64,000 bases of DNA from Phycomyces blakesleeanus NRRL 1555(-) (taxonomy: Eukaryota > Mucoromycota > Mucoromycetes > Mucorales > Phycomycetaceae), in contig NW_017265134.1 of the NCBI RefSeq assembly GCF_001638985.1, forward strand, positions 2,571,732 through 2,635,731. Direction: 5' to 3'. Position 1 is the first letter of the stretch; each line of letters starts with the position of its first letter. Shown here one piece after another: positions 1-11,439 of this stretch. The translations under genes and the position numbers were made by a program. A model generated the notes under the pieces. It worked only from the letters and a program-made list of their open reading frames with translations, was not told the origin of the DNA and did not search any database.

Positions 1-2012
1 TTGCGGATGCTGTAGTCTTCCTCGATCATTGGTTCATTAAACAAACTGGCCACAAGTCCATTGGTGGTTGGTGCACTATATGCATTTCCACGGAATAAGG
101 CGATAAAGTCATTGCACAGGTAATCTTCGTTTCTGTCCATGAGCCCACGAGGATCGTAGGTTGTCTGGGCCCAGAAATGCTGGATTGCGAACAATCGAGC
201 ACCAGTGTCACTCTTCTTAAATGAAAGCAATATCCCATCTGAACTACTGCGATTTGCGTTGGCAAATTGATCCAACAGAACATCGTCTGTCGGTCGGGAA
301 CCCTGTCGATTGGCCTGAGTGTTTAGGATGCTAAACAGACCTTTAGCAGGGTGGACAAGTAAATCGACTGTGGCGGTATTTGTTGGCCAAGCTTCCATGG
401 GCATTGGTACACCTTGTTCAGCATACTCGTGTACATCACGCTCGAACAGACTTGAAAGCATGAACTGGTGGATTGATTCGGTAATGAAGTTAAAGGCCAG
501 TTGATCGAATGATGCATGAGCCGTGGTACGGACGGCTGTCATGCCAGGTGTATCCAACAATCCTATCAAACTGTGGGACCCTTCCTTTGCGGATAATTTG
601 TCGTTGATCTGTTCTGTCAACCAGGTGAAGACGAGTACATAGAGTGTCTGGGCCAGTTCATCTCGCTGAATTGTGGCCTGAGCAGGATCAAGAAAGAGAG
701 TAGTGATATCCCTTTTGATCAGCTTACTTTTATAAGTGAGGGTGCTCATCAAGGCCTTTGGATCGACACCGAGTAGATCCGCAGCTGTGGTAAGTGCATC
801 CATGTTCTTGATAATTGCTGCGTCTTGTGCATTGTTAGGGTCTTCAATGAACACAAGGTTACCAAGGTGAAGGATTGCAGCTAAGACCTGGAAGAGCTGT
901 GTGACAGTATGTTTGTGGAACAGAAGGGTCTTTAGTGCTGCTCTGAGATTGACGTAATTTTGGCTGTCGTCGATTGATGAAGCCCGTGCGGTCGATGTCC
1001 GAGCCAGATAGTGGTAGGCAGTCCAGTCAGACAGGCCTAATCGGGCTTTTTCTTCAGGAGAGGCACCCGAAAGGACAGCATAGAATACATGGAAATTGCG
1101 TTCATCCGGGGCTGCCATAGTGACGCGGTACTTCTCTAGAGCGTAGGGCATGAACTTTGCGCCAGCCATGCGGCCTCTTTCGGTAAAGTGAACTTCTAAG
1201 TACTGTGCCAATCTAGATGCATTATCATGCACAGTTGTCTTTGCATTTCCAAAGAGATCGAGTAAGACTTGACTGCTCTGCAAATGCTGTTGGAGGCGTG
1301 TTTGCTTTTTGTGCGTGCTGAGGGCAATAAGATGTCCGACTGCCTGACGGAATCTTTCAGACTTTCCACTTCCACTCTCACCACTACAAATGAAATTGCC
1401 GTCGTTGTCGTCGTTGATGAGGTTGTTTTTGGTGTTTTTGAAAGGGGGAGTGAAGGGGGTTTTTTTTGTTGGTTTGTTAATAATTATAATTATAATTATT
1501 TGGTAAATTTATATATATTTGAGTAATATTTTGATAATGTCAATGGCAGTGGTATTGATAATAACATGGTCGATCCATGTTTTTTGTTGTTGTTTTTGTT
1601 GATGTTTTTAATAGTAATAATAGTAGTAAAAAGAAACAGGCGCCCATTTAGAAAATAAATAATAGTAAATGATTGTAAATTTGAATAATTACCTAAATAA
1701 GACAGACTGGTTGATACTTGTTCTTCGCATATGAAAATAGGCATGATTTACAAGCTGGAAAAGATGAGGTTCTCGCCATTGATTTGCTTTTGCGCACTGA
1801 GTGTCTTTGTACTCTGCTACATAGTCGGCCGAAGTACTGGCGAGGGGTCCGTCGTGCAGCTTGTAGGGGTTTAGGGCAATGAGAACTGCCCGGTTGATAC
1901 TTGTGTAGAAATGGTCATTAAGATACCGTTGACGAAGAACCTCAGCAATATCATTTGGTGAAGGATCTGGTGAGAGTTGAACGAGATCGGTTATGTGGCT
2001 TGACTGAGTCAT
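1..2012 (-). CDS. Myosin motor domain protein, 5' part (probably a myosin-chitin synthase); join(<1..1383,1693..2012), complement
   Basis: Exon 1 (1693-2012) starts MTQSSHITDLVQLSPDPSPN and gives 106 residues plus two bases. A 309-bp intron (1384-1692) follows, and exon 2 (1-1383) stays open to the window edge. The P-loop GESGSGKS falls at about residues 108-115, built across the splice junction. A switch I-like NASRLAQYLEVHF follows. The switch II position reads LLDTPGM instead of the usual DxxGFE. The motor starts almost at residue 1 with no SH3-like extension, as in fungal class V/VII chitin synthases, which carry an N-terminal myosin-like domain and make cell-wall chitin at growing tips. 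No chitin synthase domain is visible because the gene leaves the window, so a free unconventional myosin is the alternative. Motor homology is certain; the chitin synthase call is inference. Confidence 0.8.
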
Positions 2013-3320
2013 GGTTAAGGTCTAATAATGAGATGTTAAGGTTGGATATTTGGCAGCTCTTTTCTTTTTTGGCTTTTCTTTCTGTGTATGACTTATTGAC
2101 ATACATTATACGAGCACTTGTACTCTATTATGAGTAATTAGGTACTGGTCTTGTGGCGTTGCCTATTGATATACTTGTTTAAAGCCAAGAGATGGGAAGG
2201 GGAAACGGCTTGGGTTATTTTTTTTCTGTTATTAGTGTGCTACTTTTACAAGAATTAGGGGGAATAAAGAAGAAGCAAAGACAAAGACATTGGATTGAAG
2301 AAGCTGGAATAAAAACGCAATCTCCTTAAAAGATACCCCTCCTCCTTTCCTCACCCTCACTGGCAAAGGAAGAAGGTCCCCTTGCACCGCGACAAGCAGC
2401 ATCTTCTCCGTGATTTTCCAACCAGCCCCCCTCGTCTCGTTTCGATCTATGCTCTTGGTTTGAATGTCCGGCAGGCTGTTGCCAAACAGGAAGATCGTCT
2501 AGACCGAATGATAATATACGATGTGTGTACCTTGCCACATCTGCAAATGTGTGTTTGTGTGTGTGTGTATATAGCTATATACTTGTATATTTATAAACAT
2601 ATAAACGCGCGGGCACACAGGATAAAATCATTCATTGCCCACAATTTTTTAGTGGCCTTTGATACTCTAGAAAAATTGCCACAAACTCGGAAAAGGATTG
2701 TCGCACAGATGATCTCCTCCACAAGATAGACAGTCTGTCTAAATAAGACCCTAAAGATCCCTTTCAGACGCCAAAAGGAAACACTTTTTATACACTTGCG
2801 TGATGTGACTCAGCTTCTAAAGGACGCGATACATGCACACCTACTGCAGAAGGCCGCAGCATCTTTGCCCAATTGTTTTACATTTCGATTTTTTGGCAAA
2901 GAACTCTTTCGTTTACCCAAGACAACGTATACCATATCATTTCGCTTTTGTTTTGTTTTGTTTTTTTTTTCTTATTCAGGGTCGATTGTGATCGGACTCT
3001 TTTGTGTAGCTCACGTACACAACGTAAAATGAGAGAAAGCAGCAGAATCTAATGACTGTGGGTTCAGCCCTGGATCAGAAAAGTAATCGTCCCTGATCCA
3101 AGTGAATATGTATAGTTTTGACTCTTCTTATGTGATCAAATAAGAATATGGTTTACTTGAAAAGTGACATTCCAAACGAAGACTATATATATTGTTTAAT
3201 GGATTGATATTTGAATTAAATTACATTACATTACTTTTTTTACAATTGTGTACACTATTAAGCAATAAAGCCTATAACGCACAGCCCTATTATTGTTGCC
3301 TCCCACGGGCAAAAGGAGAT

Positions 3321-3351
<31 letters not shown>

Positions 3352-3903
3352 ATATAAAAATATTACAAGGGGTGTAAGTTGTTTTATAGCATATAGGTGT
3401 AAAATTGCCCTCGATTTCTGATATTTGGCTGCAAGAGTAAATGAGGGCTGGATACATATACATATACATTACATATATATAGTCGTGTATATCTGTCTAG
3501 GCTGACTTTTATGTTCGAAGTGCCCTTGATTATCATCCAAGTATTCCAACAACCAAGAAGAAGACGAGATATATCTCAGTTGAACCTTTTAAGCTTTCAC
3601 TGTTTCTCTTTCTTTGATAATAGAAATAAGATTATTATCAGTATTATTATTGGCTTCTTTGTCTTACTTGAAATTTCAGCTACTTACCTAAACATACACT
3701 TTCCGAGTATTCAGGATTCTTTGGTGCATTGAATTACAATATGGTTCGTTGATTTCAACGAGAAAGTCAATGTCCTGATAGAGTATTCTTAAAAGGTATT
3801 TTTAAAATTATATATGTAGATACATGTCGCTTACTGAAAAATAAAGAAGGTTGCATGCAGAATAAATCTCAGCTACACTCGTTTTTCTTTTTTATATCTA
3901 AAA
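2013..3903. other. Non-coding stretch upstream of the motor gene
   Basis: This is the upstream side of the minus-strand motor gene. It holds short GT and AT runs, including (TA)n at about 3322-3346, and no convincing exon. Open frames at 2382-2729 and 3511-3732 have low-complexity composition and no recognisable domain, so I did not call them. Confidence 0.5.
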
Positions 3904-4170
3904 TTCAAAGTCGCGACCCGCCAATATGTAATCCGCATCCTGACAAAGATGGGAGTAGCTTTTGGCCCAGGAAACTTTGCGCATGATGACAAATCAGAGG
4001 CCGTATATACAGAAAAGACTGTCGCTCAAGGAGACTTGACAATCCCACCCGTATATAAATATTTTGACTTTTAAGATGCTAACCAATTCTCTTTTTTTTT
4101 TAGAGAAAATATTTTATTTTTGCATTTCATTTATACACCTTTTCTTTTCAATATGAATAGCTAGTCTTTA
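3904..4170 (+). pseudogene. Coding-like remnant, unidentified
   Basis: A frame reads KVATRQYVIRILTKMGVAFG and continues to LTIPP at 4050. A textbook short intron then follows: donor GTATAT at 4051, branch-like CTAAC, a pyrimidine run, and TAG near 4103. About 20 more codons continue to a stop. I cannot assign a family, and no clear upstream exon was found. It may be the decayed end of a gene or a chance frame. Confidence 0.25.
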
Positions 4171-4865
4171 TATATTCATAAGAAGAAGATACACAAAGCC
4201 TTGTTGCTGGAGATAATTAGTGGAATTAGACTTTGGAATGGTATCCGTAATACATATATAAAAAAAGTGTGTGCCCTTGGAACTGTCAGTTTATATACCG
4301 ATTAGTTAGGTACTCTTGTTCAAACATAATCATGTGTCTGTTTCAACACACACAAATGTGCCATCCAACACTAATATTCGTTCAAATGCTCCAGTATCTG
4401 AGAAGAATTGCACAACATACATTGGCCAGGACAAGGTTAGGTTTTCTTTTAAGCTGATGATCGAGAAGTTTGTGAGTATATCATCCATTTTGAGCCGGCT
4501 ATGAATACATGTTTGTACAGCATAAAAGGTGAGTACTAAAATGCGACAGTGGCAATTTTTTTAAAATATATATATATATATACAGTTAGTAGCTATGGTT
4601 GTATTCTTGGTAATAAAAATACATTGACAGTCTTATATTACTTGAACTCGACATTTTCTTTAGCGATTTTAAGGTACTTGTATTATCCAAAAAAAAATGT
4701 TAGGCTGGTGTAAAAATGCTATTATGGTAATGTGGACTCTTGAAGAATAAAGAAGAAGAAAAAAATATGCTTTTCTTGATACATGACTTTCGTATTAATA
4801 TGAATAGTAGCATGGTACGGTTAGAAAGAAAGAAAGAAAGAAAGAAAGAGAATTTGCTGCAATAG

Positions 4866-4978
4866 TCACCATATTAAAAGATAAAGCTGTATGGGCTGCC
4901 GTACTAGGTTCAGCTTCTGCATCGGGCATTATTAATGGCATCTTGAAACTTCGCACAAGTACCGGCAAAGAAAAATAA
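4866..4978 (+). pseudogene. Possible terminal exon, unidentified
   Basis: After an AG at 4864-4865 the frame reads ITILK-like residues, then DKAVWAAVLGSASASGIING, and ends KLRTSTGKEK-stop at 4978. It has a hydrophobic glycine/alanine-rich stretch, and AATAAA-like sequence follows directly. A (GAAA)n run at about 4824-4850 lies just before it. No upstream exon could be joined with confidence, so it could be a stranded exon or chance. Confidence 0.22.
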
Positions 4979-5164
4979 ATAAATAAAAATTGTCATTCTC
5001 AAAAACTGCTGCTACTACTACTACTACTCGACCAAATTTTGGGATTTTAAAACGCAAGAAACCTCCTCTTGATGAAAAAGTTAATAATCGCATGAATTTA
5101 TACAAAAGTACATAATACTTGGAATCAAACTAGTTTACTTTGACTTCATTTTACAGATATGTTG

Positions 5165-5167
<3 letters not shown>

Positions 5168-5201
<34 letters not shown>

Positions 5202-5202
5202 C
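5168..5202. repeat. (TA)n microsatellite
   Basis: An uninterrupted alternating TA tract lies in intergenic DNA. Confidence 0.85.
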
Positions 5203-5297
5203 TGTAATTACTCATAAGTAAGTGGACTACACTAAAGCAGCTTTTATTTGTACAGATAAAGATATTAATAAAAGAATACAACTTCTTTAAATGTTCT

Positions 5298-5594
5298 TGT
5301 GGTATACACACCACAATTGAGTGAAGAACAGACTCCACAACCAAACACTGGCTCCTTCTTACTAATGAACCTGGCAAATTAATAATCTCCAGGACTGTTA
5401 CACACCAGGCACACGTACACTACATACTCATACAGTGTAAACCAACCATTACACAACAGGGATTTGAATTACAGGGATTTTAATAGTAACAGATATAAGC
5501 AATATTATTTTTTCTCTTTAATAAATAACACTCTCGCAGTATCTAACTTTCCCAATATTGAGATACTAACCCATAAACAATCCCAAATACCTCA
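5298..5594 (+). mobile_element. Solo LTR, family Z (copy Z0)
   Basis: The element starts TGTGGTATAC and ends ATACCTCA. It is flanked by a perfect 5-bp direct repeat GTTCT (5293-5297 and 5595-5599), the expected signature of an LTR integration. No internal retroelement sequence is present, so it is a solo LTR of 297 bp. A diverged inverted copy lies at 12581-12854 and a heavily mutated fragment at 15969-16067. Boundaries are read from the TSD and orientation is arbitrary. Confidence 0.75.
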
Positions 5595-5599
5595 GTTCT

Positions 5600-6785
5600 G
5601 TCTAACAGATATACACATTTCTCATAAACATTTCCCTTCAAAATTTCAATGGCACATCGCCCAAGATGAGGCCAAGTTGGCGCCAAATATCAACCCGTTT
5701 CTTGGACAACCCTGACCATTCCCAATTTAATCAACTTCCCCTTACTCATTCTATGCAGACACTAAAAGTAAGTGGTACTACTACCATGAGTAGCTTACAT
5801 TGTTTTGGGAATACACCTAAGGTACTTTCTGGGACATGTCTTTTTAGCACATCTTTTATGTTTTTTCTTTTACTGCTGATTGTGTCGTAGCTTCCATTAC
5901 ACTTGAATATCGTATGGCTTGATACAAAATACATTATAGTTAAAAACAATTTAATTTTGCAGCCAATCTGTTCTGAAGTAAAATAATACAAAGAAAAATA
6001 TCATATCTGTGTATTATAGTGATTGCACTAAAAGAAGCAGCTAGAGCTAATATTTCATGTTAAAACTCGGGGCTTCTAAAATAAAGAGATTCTTTATACA
6101 CCAAATTTTAACCGCACTATGGTTGATTGTACAAGTGTTTGTTCACAGATGCTGATATTAGCGATTCTTAAACTTCAGGAGTGATATAAAAGCTTGCTAA
6201 ATGGAACCACGACCCAAATATGAAAGGGTTTTTGAAGGACTTGCTGATATCTTTAATCTTTAATGCAGTATTATTTGAGCTACATGTTTTTGAACAATGA
6301 CAATTCTGGTTTCTGGACTCTCATCTTGTGAGATATTATTTATTAACTCGTGGGCTTAAGTTGAAACCATTTGTGTTGTTGTTAAGAGTTAGTTCTTGGT
6401 TAGCTACAGAATGTTCCGATACAAGCGCTGTGCGAACCAGATAAGTAAATCTGATGGCTTATTTAAGTATAAAGATGTATGTTTCCACCAATAAACAGCA
6501 ATTGATGTTCGGTTGATCCTACTCTTCTATCGTGGTAAGTAATAATCTGCACTACAATATGCTTCTTCGGTATAAAGATTTCTTTAGAGCACAGCAAAAG
6601 AATATAGTGTCTTTTATTTGTAATCTTCTAGAGTTAATCTTTTCATCCTAAATTTTCTATACATATGATATAGAATCAAAATCCTCAAAAGAAAAAGATC
6701 AAACTTTTGTACTGATTACCTATAGTCATTCCATGTATCCCAATATATATATTATCATATCTAGGTCCAGATGTTTTAACTATGG
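5600..6785. other. Non-coding stretch
   Basis: This is AT-rich sequence between the solo LTR and the RhoGEF promoter. I see no exon, RNA gene or clear repeat in it. Confidence 0.5.
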
Positions 6786-6824
6786 CCAATAGGATTGAAG
6801 AATTGGATTAAACCTTCTATAAAT
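6786..6824 (+). promoter_or_regulatory. CCAAT box and TATA box of the RhoGEF gene
   Basis: CCAAT lies at 6786-6790 and TATAAAT at 6818-6824, about 30 bp apart, 218 bp upstream of the start codon at 7042. Spacing and order fit a core promoter. The transcription start was not determined. Confidence 0.45.
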
Positions 6825-7041
6825 GAGAGCTAGAAAAAAAAAGTCAGTTGATATAAGCTTTCTCTAAATGTAGAAATATTTTTTCCAAGTTAAAAGTTTA
6901 AAAATCTTTATTTTATTTATTTTTATAAAATAATCTTGCCTTTGCCTTTTCATCTATCAATTCATTCACTCATACCACAGACCCTATTACATACACATAA
7001 TATTTCTTTCCTTTTTTTTATCAAGACAAACTCCTTTTGCG

Positions 7042-8838
7042 ATGTCCAACAGCCCAAGTGCAACAAGCAGTGGATCATCAGAGTCGTCCTCTAGTTTTGT
7101 TCCTAATTTTTCGTTTATGACTGATGCATCCTATCAGCAGCTGGTAGATGACCTGAGTATCATCGACGATCTTGATGCTGTCTATGGGAATTATATCGAC
7201 AACGAAGCATTTGGTAGGTAACAGCACGCAGTAGGCCGCATACTTTCAACTCCTTATATCGTCTCGCGAAAATCAAATAGATAAACAGGTTGCTGATGTG
7301 GCAAGAAACGTTTCTTTCAAGCATCAAAGTCTTGTATCTTTCTTCCGAGATGAATCACGCTACGCAAAAGAACTCTCTCAATTTCAAGATTACTATGCTA
7401 CACAGATCCAGAAATGGATAGATATTCCAGCCAACAGAGCAAGCCTTGCAAAACGCAAGGTGCCTGAGTACAAGGAGCATCTTCAAATGTTCTTTGATGG
7501 AATGAGCATGATGCACGCAGCACATACAGCGTTTATATCTGATATGGAAGCAAGGTAGATAAATAAATAAGAGAAAAAAATATGGGCCTTTTAGGAGATA
7601 ATCTCTTAATGTTCTATAATTTCCTCTTTGGCAGACTAGGGATGTGGGGACCAACCCAGCTCGTATCAGATATCTTTACCAGCCTTGTACGTTGATTAGT
7701 TTATCTTGTGAGACTCTGTTCTAATCATTATCTCGTATTATCAGTATTTGCGCATATTGGCATACAAATCCTTCTTCGACAATTATTCACAGATTATCGT
7801 AATGCTGGACACCTTGTACAAAGGTCCTTCTTTTAATAAAAGTATTCATGTAAGTATATACAAAATATATACAATATATAAAGAAAATTGATCAATTTGA
7901 TTAGTATTAGTATTGTTTTGGTTTTTAAGATAAAAGAAAAATGTGCTTATTATTACTATTTATATAGGCATGTGCATCCGAAGCTAATCAGTCGATACAC
8001 CCGCTATTATACTATGTTCGACTACCAACAACCCGTTCTGTTACGTACTCTAGGATTATTACTCAGCTATTGGACTATACAGAACCTTCTCACCCAGACT
8101 ATCTGGGCTTAGTGGATATCAGACACAATTTAATATTACTTGAAAAGGAGCTTCATGAAAAGTGAGTAAATAACCATTTGAAAAAAATGAAAGTCAATAT
8201 TAATATTAGATCTTCTTGATCACTCTTATTATCTTCTATGACAATAACAAAACCAAAGGGTCAATGACTGTCAATCACATCTGATGGTGCTTGAATGTTC
8301 ACGAATTATCGAAAACTGCTCTGTTCCTGTTACTATCGATCGTCGCCTGATTCTTCGAGCAACACTTATCAAAGTCAGTTTGGAAAACCCGCTTTTAGTC
8401 AACGACACACGTACATATGTACTCTACAACGATTCCCTTATCTTCTGCAAAAAAGTCAAGAATTTACGAAAAGAGCGTCTACAATGTAAAGGCGTGTTGG
8501 ATTTAGTCGGGGCAACTCTCCGACCGATCCCAAAATCCCTCGTGGCCCAGATGACAGAAGCACGCAAGCCGGTCTTGCCTGCATTTTTCTCAAAGAAGCT
8601 TGAAGAGCCTCAAAGTCCACAAATACCTGTTTATGGATTTGAGCTAGTTGTAAATGACAGGAACTCTGATGGACCCACCAGCCAGAATTTCTCTTTTGCT
8701 GTTGATTCTCTTCCTACTGTGAATGGCACTGGGGTTGTCTATCGACGGAGACATGTGGTGAGAACAAATACACTTAGTGAACAAACACTCTGGATAGATA
8801 AACTAGTCAAGGTTCTCCAGGCTGTAAACTCCAGCTGA
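7042..8838 (+). CDS. DH-PH RhoGEF; join(7042..7213,7281..7554,7635..7686,7745..7849,7968..8161,8259..8838)
   Basis: Six exons give 458 aa with all junctions in frame. After a Ser-rich head (MSNSPSATSSGSSESSSSF), a Dbl-homology domain runs from about residue 65 to 275. Its hallmarks are FFRDESRYAKELSQFQDYY, then the helix with LLYYVRLPTTRSVTYSRIIT and the DYTEPSHPDY region. A pleckstrin-homology domain follows (about 285-458), containing RTYVLYNDSLIFCKK and the final LWIDKLVKVLQ helix. Such proteins load GTP onto Rho/Cdc42-type GTPases, and the PH domain binds lipid or assists exchange, at the membrane in polarity and cytoskeletal control. This one is short: only the catalytic tandem is present, without the CNH, BAR or SH3 modules of many fungal RhoGEFs. 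The target GTPase cannot be told. Confidence 0.85.
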
Positions 8839-9542
8839 AGAGAATACATATAACAAAACAATTCCTTCTCCCTCTCCCTGCTACACACACACACACACCT
8901 CTTGTATTTTATGTATTTCTTCTTCTTATTCTTTTCGTTTTATTAATTCTTTTGTATTTAAAGAATATCGCTAAACAGTGTAATATATTTTCCAAACATG
9001 TCGATTTACTCCTTTTATGACATTTAATTCCACGTCGATAGTCGTAGATGAGATTGGTTATATTTGGGTTATCTTTGAGGCCTTGCAGTAAATAAAATAA
9101 AAAGCCCTCAAAATTGTGTGTCTGGTACATTTTTATCTGCTTATCTTTATTTATTTCAATTATCTACTTTCCTAGAAAGGATTATCAATCTTCGAGCGTT
9201 GCACATGTAGAATATCCTTTTTTTTTGTTTGAAGAAAATAAAGAGACTACCCTATAGAAAAAAAATAGGCGATTTCAGTGAATTGTTGCAAGTTTTACGG
9301 GGTTTAAAGTGTCTTGATGTTGAGTTTTAATTCAGCACCAATTTCTCCACCTAACAAATCTCGAGAGCAGAAGTTTGGGACAAAGTGTTAATTTGCTCAC
9401 CAAATTAATTGTACACTTTTGACCAATTTACACTGTTATCAAGCTACCGGGCTATCGTGATTTAAGAAAACAGTCCCATGTAGGGCAAGCATGTGACTTT
9501 TTACAAATATCACGCTTTCAAGCTCTGCAAAACAAGGGAAAC

Positions 9543-10397
9543 CTTACGGACAGCCTGGCAGGACAGTCTGGACAGCCTGAAAATATGTAACCTCACTCAT
9601 AATTAGCGTTTTATGGTTATACACTATTTTTGGGCTGGGGGTTAGACTTTGCAGCAATCTTGCGGTAACCACGTTTCCTAGTGGGGTACGATATTTCTAT
9701 CTAACCGGACTAATCAATTCTAACTACTTGTCCGGAGACCGGCGTCTTTCTCTAATCCTTCAGGGCAAAATGCTGTGCCCTCAAAGAAGTACAGTATATT
9801 CATTGTACGTATTAGCTTTTCTACTTTGTCCCTACACTTTTTATTCATTAATCTCTCGCCAGGCACCTAACTTTCGTTATTTTAAGAACCACAGCCTGTA
9901 TTTGAGCAACTTAATAATAAGATGCTGTCTCATACGAAAAACAAATTCTGTATATTCAATTAGTAGCCCTGGATTTAGACTTGACAATAATGATATAATA
10001 ATTAATCGCAAATAAACTATACTAAAAGGCAGCTATGCAAAGGATTATAAGGAGTTGTTGTCATTAGATTGTGACGCAATCTTGTTTGATATCTTACTAT
10101 TTATTGACCTTCTTACGCGTATCATGCCTTTGTCTTTATTTCACCTAAATAGTCCCAGAGTCAGACAACACCAACTGGTAAGTAATCCCCGTCCGCTCTT
10201 TTTCTGAAAAGTACAAAAGAATATCTTTATTCAAATATTCTGTATTCTTAGGAGCCATATAGAGTTATTTTATGCCGGAAAAAAAGGCCACGATTTGTGT
10301 TCCGGTAGAATAAAAATGTCGCCCCTCACCAAGAAATACCGTCCCCCTAAACTTAGGGTACACCCTGTCCAGGCTGTTCTGCCAGGCTGTCCGTAAG
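9543..10397. repeat. Inverted repeat pair, 19 bp arms, possible remnant of a DNA transposon
   Basis: CTTACGGACAGCCTGGCAG at 9543-9561 recurs as its reverse complement at 10379-10397, and the match continues imperfectly into G/C-rich flanks. The arms are about 855 bp apart. There is no transposase frame inside and no clear target duplication, so the call as a TIR element is tentative. Confidence 0.4.
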
Positions 10398-10400
10398 TTC

Positions 10401-10442
10401 CCCCCAACGCCAATGGCTGCCACACAGCTATGGTTGGGGGGA
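10401..10442. repeat. GC-rich palindrome
   Basis: CCCCCCAAC is matched about 25 bases later by GTTGGGGGG, so the strand can fold into a strong hairpin. It stands out against AT-rich surroundings and abuts the inverted repeat above. Confidence 0.6.
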
Positions 10443-10914
10443 GGAACGATAGAACTCTCAATTCTAGAGGTGGCTGGTCATTTTGGACTTTTTGACATTG
10501 CTCGAACTTCGCAAGACCATGTCAAAAGGGGATTTGGTATCTTGACGGTACTTCAAGGTATCCCGATCTAAAAATATCGACTTTCTGATATTAATAAAAA
10601 TATGTTTGTATGATTTGAAACCATATTTCATATCTAACAGAATACAAATTTACATATGAAAGACATGTATTTATTCTTTGTGATGGACGCATTCGATTAT
10701 CTTTTATTATGTTAAATACTTTAAGAAATTACATATAATGAGCTAGCCTGAAAATATGGGTGATTGGCTTTTTATTAGTGGACAATCACTGTAAGCTGAT
10801 CAGCACAAAAAAAGCTCAAACATGTGCATTTATTACACGGAGAGTTTATACAAATATACATTTATTAGTTTTGAATTAAAATATTAAGCCAATATAAGTC
10901 TAGGTTATAATATT

Positions 10915-11374
10915 AAAGTTGAACATTAAATTCGACCATGGATGTATTTGTAGCTGCAATGGTCATAGCGGCACCAAAATTGATTAACAGCTCGAGTCAA
11001 TAACATCTTTCTTGCTATAATTGTATGTACTTACAAATACCGTAGCAAACAACAGAACCCATAAAGTAAGACTTTGTATAAAAAGTCAGCCATAAAGAAG
11101 CTGACCTAAATGAAGGAAAGGAAGACCAATGTAATTGGAAGTTAAACGATATTCAGGAAGTCTAACGCCGTTGTTCCTTTTTGTGCGGTGGTTGCTGACC
11201 CTATCAGAAAGTGCACAGTAGAATGCAGTACAAAGAATGCTACCGACACCGCCAGCCAAGAAACGTAGACCAATTTTACTAGAAGAAAAATGGTAGACAC
11301 TGGCAAAGCTGGGAGAAAGTACAGAGACGAGATCATAGAACCAGCCAAAACCAATACTGTACCTAAACGTCAAT
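10915..11374 (-). pseudogene. MFS transporter pseudogene fragment
   Basis: The minus strand from 11373 reads YSIGFGWFYDLVSVLSPSFA, then YHFSSSKIGLRFLAGGVGSI, then SDRV..KRNNGVRLPEYRL and ..LGQLLYG. This is the typical mid-protein region of fungal DHA1-type major-facilitator drug/proton antiporters (helices about 7-9 with the PEYRL loop). After YG the frame meets TGA where this family normally has Trp (TGG). Beyond it the frame continues as LFIQSLTLWVLLFATVF, and a possible further exon contains INFGAAMTIAATNTSMVEFN. The N-terminal half is missing, so this is a truncated, nonsense-mutated remnant. Confidence 0.7.
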
Positions 11375-11439
11375 GATAAGCTTCTGATCTATAATGTGGT
11401 CTTCATGGAGATCGTGGCGTGGTACAGAGCATTTTTTTT

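Larger units (their letters stand above)
8839..10914. other. Non-coding stretch with an inverted repeat
   Basis: No gene is visible. The stretch contains a 19-bp inverted repeat (9543-9561 against 10379-10397) and a GC-rich palindrome near 10401-10442. Frames such as 9728-10015 lack any recognisable domain. Confidence 0.5.

Noticed and set aside
2382..2729. 115-codon plus-strand frame with CVCVCVY and YIYIY runs.
   Set aside because: Its composition follows GT and AT microsatellites and no domain is visible.
9728..10015. 95-codon plus-strand frame.
   Set aside because: It lacks an ATG at the stated start, has no recognisable domain and no supporting splice or promoter signals.
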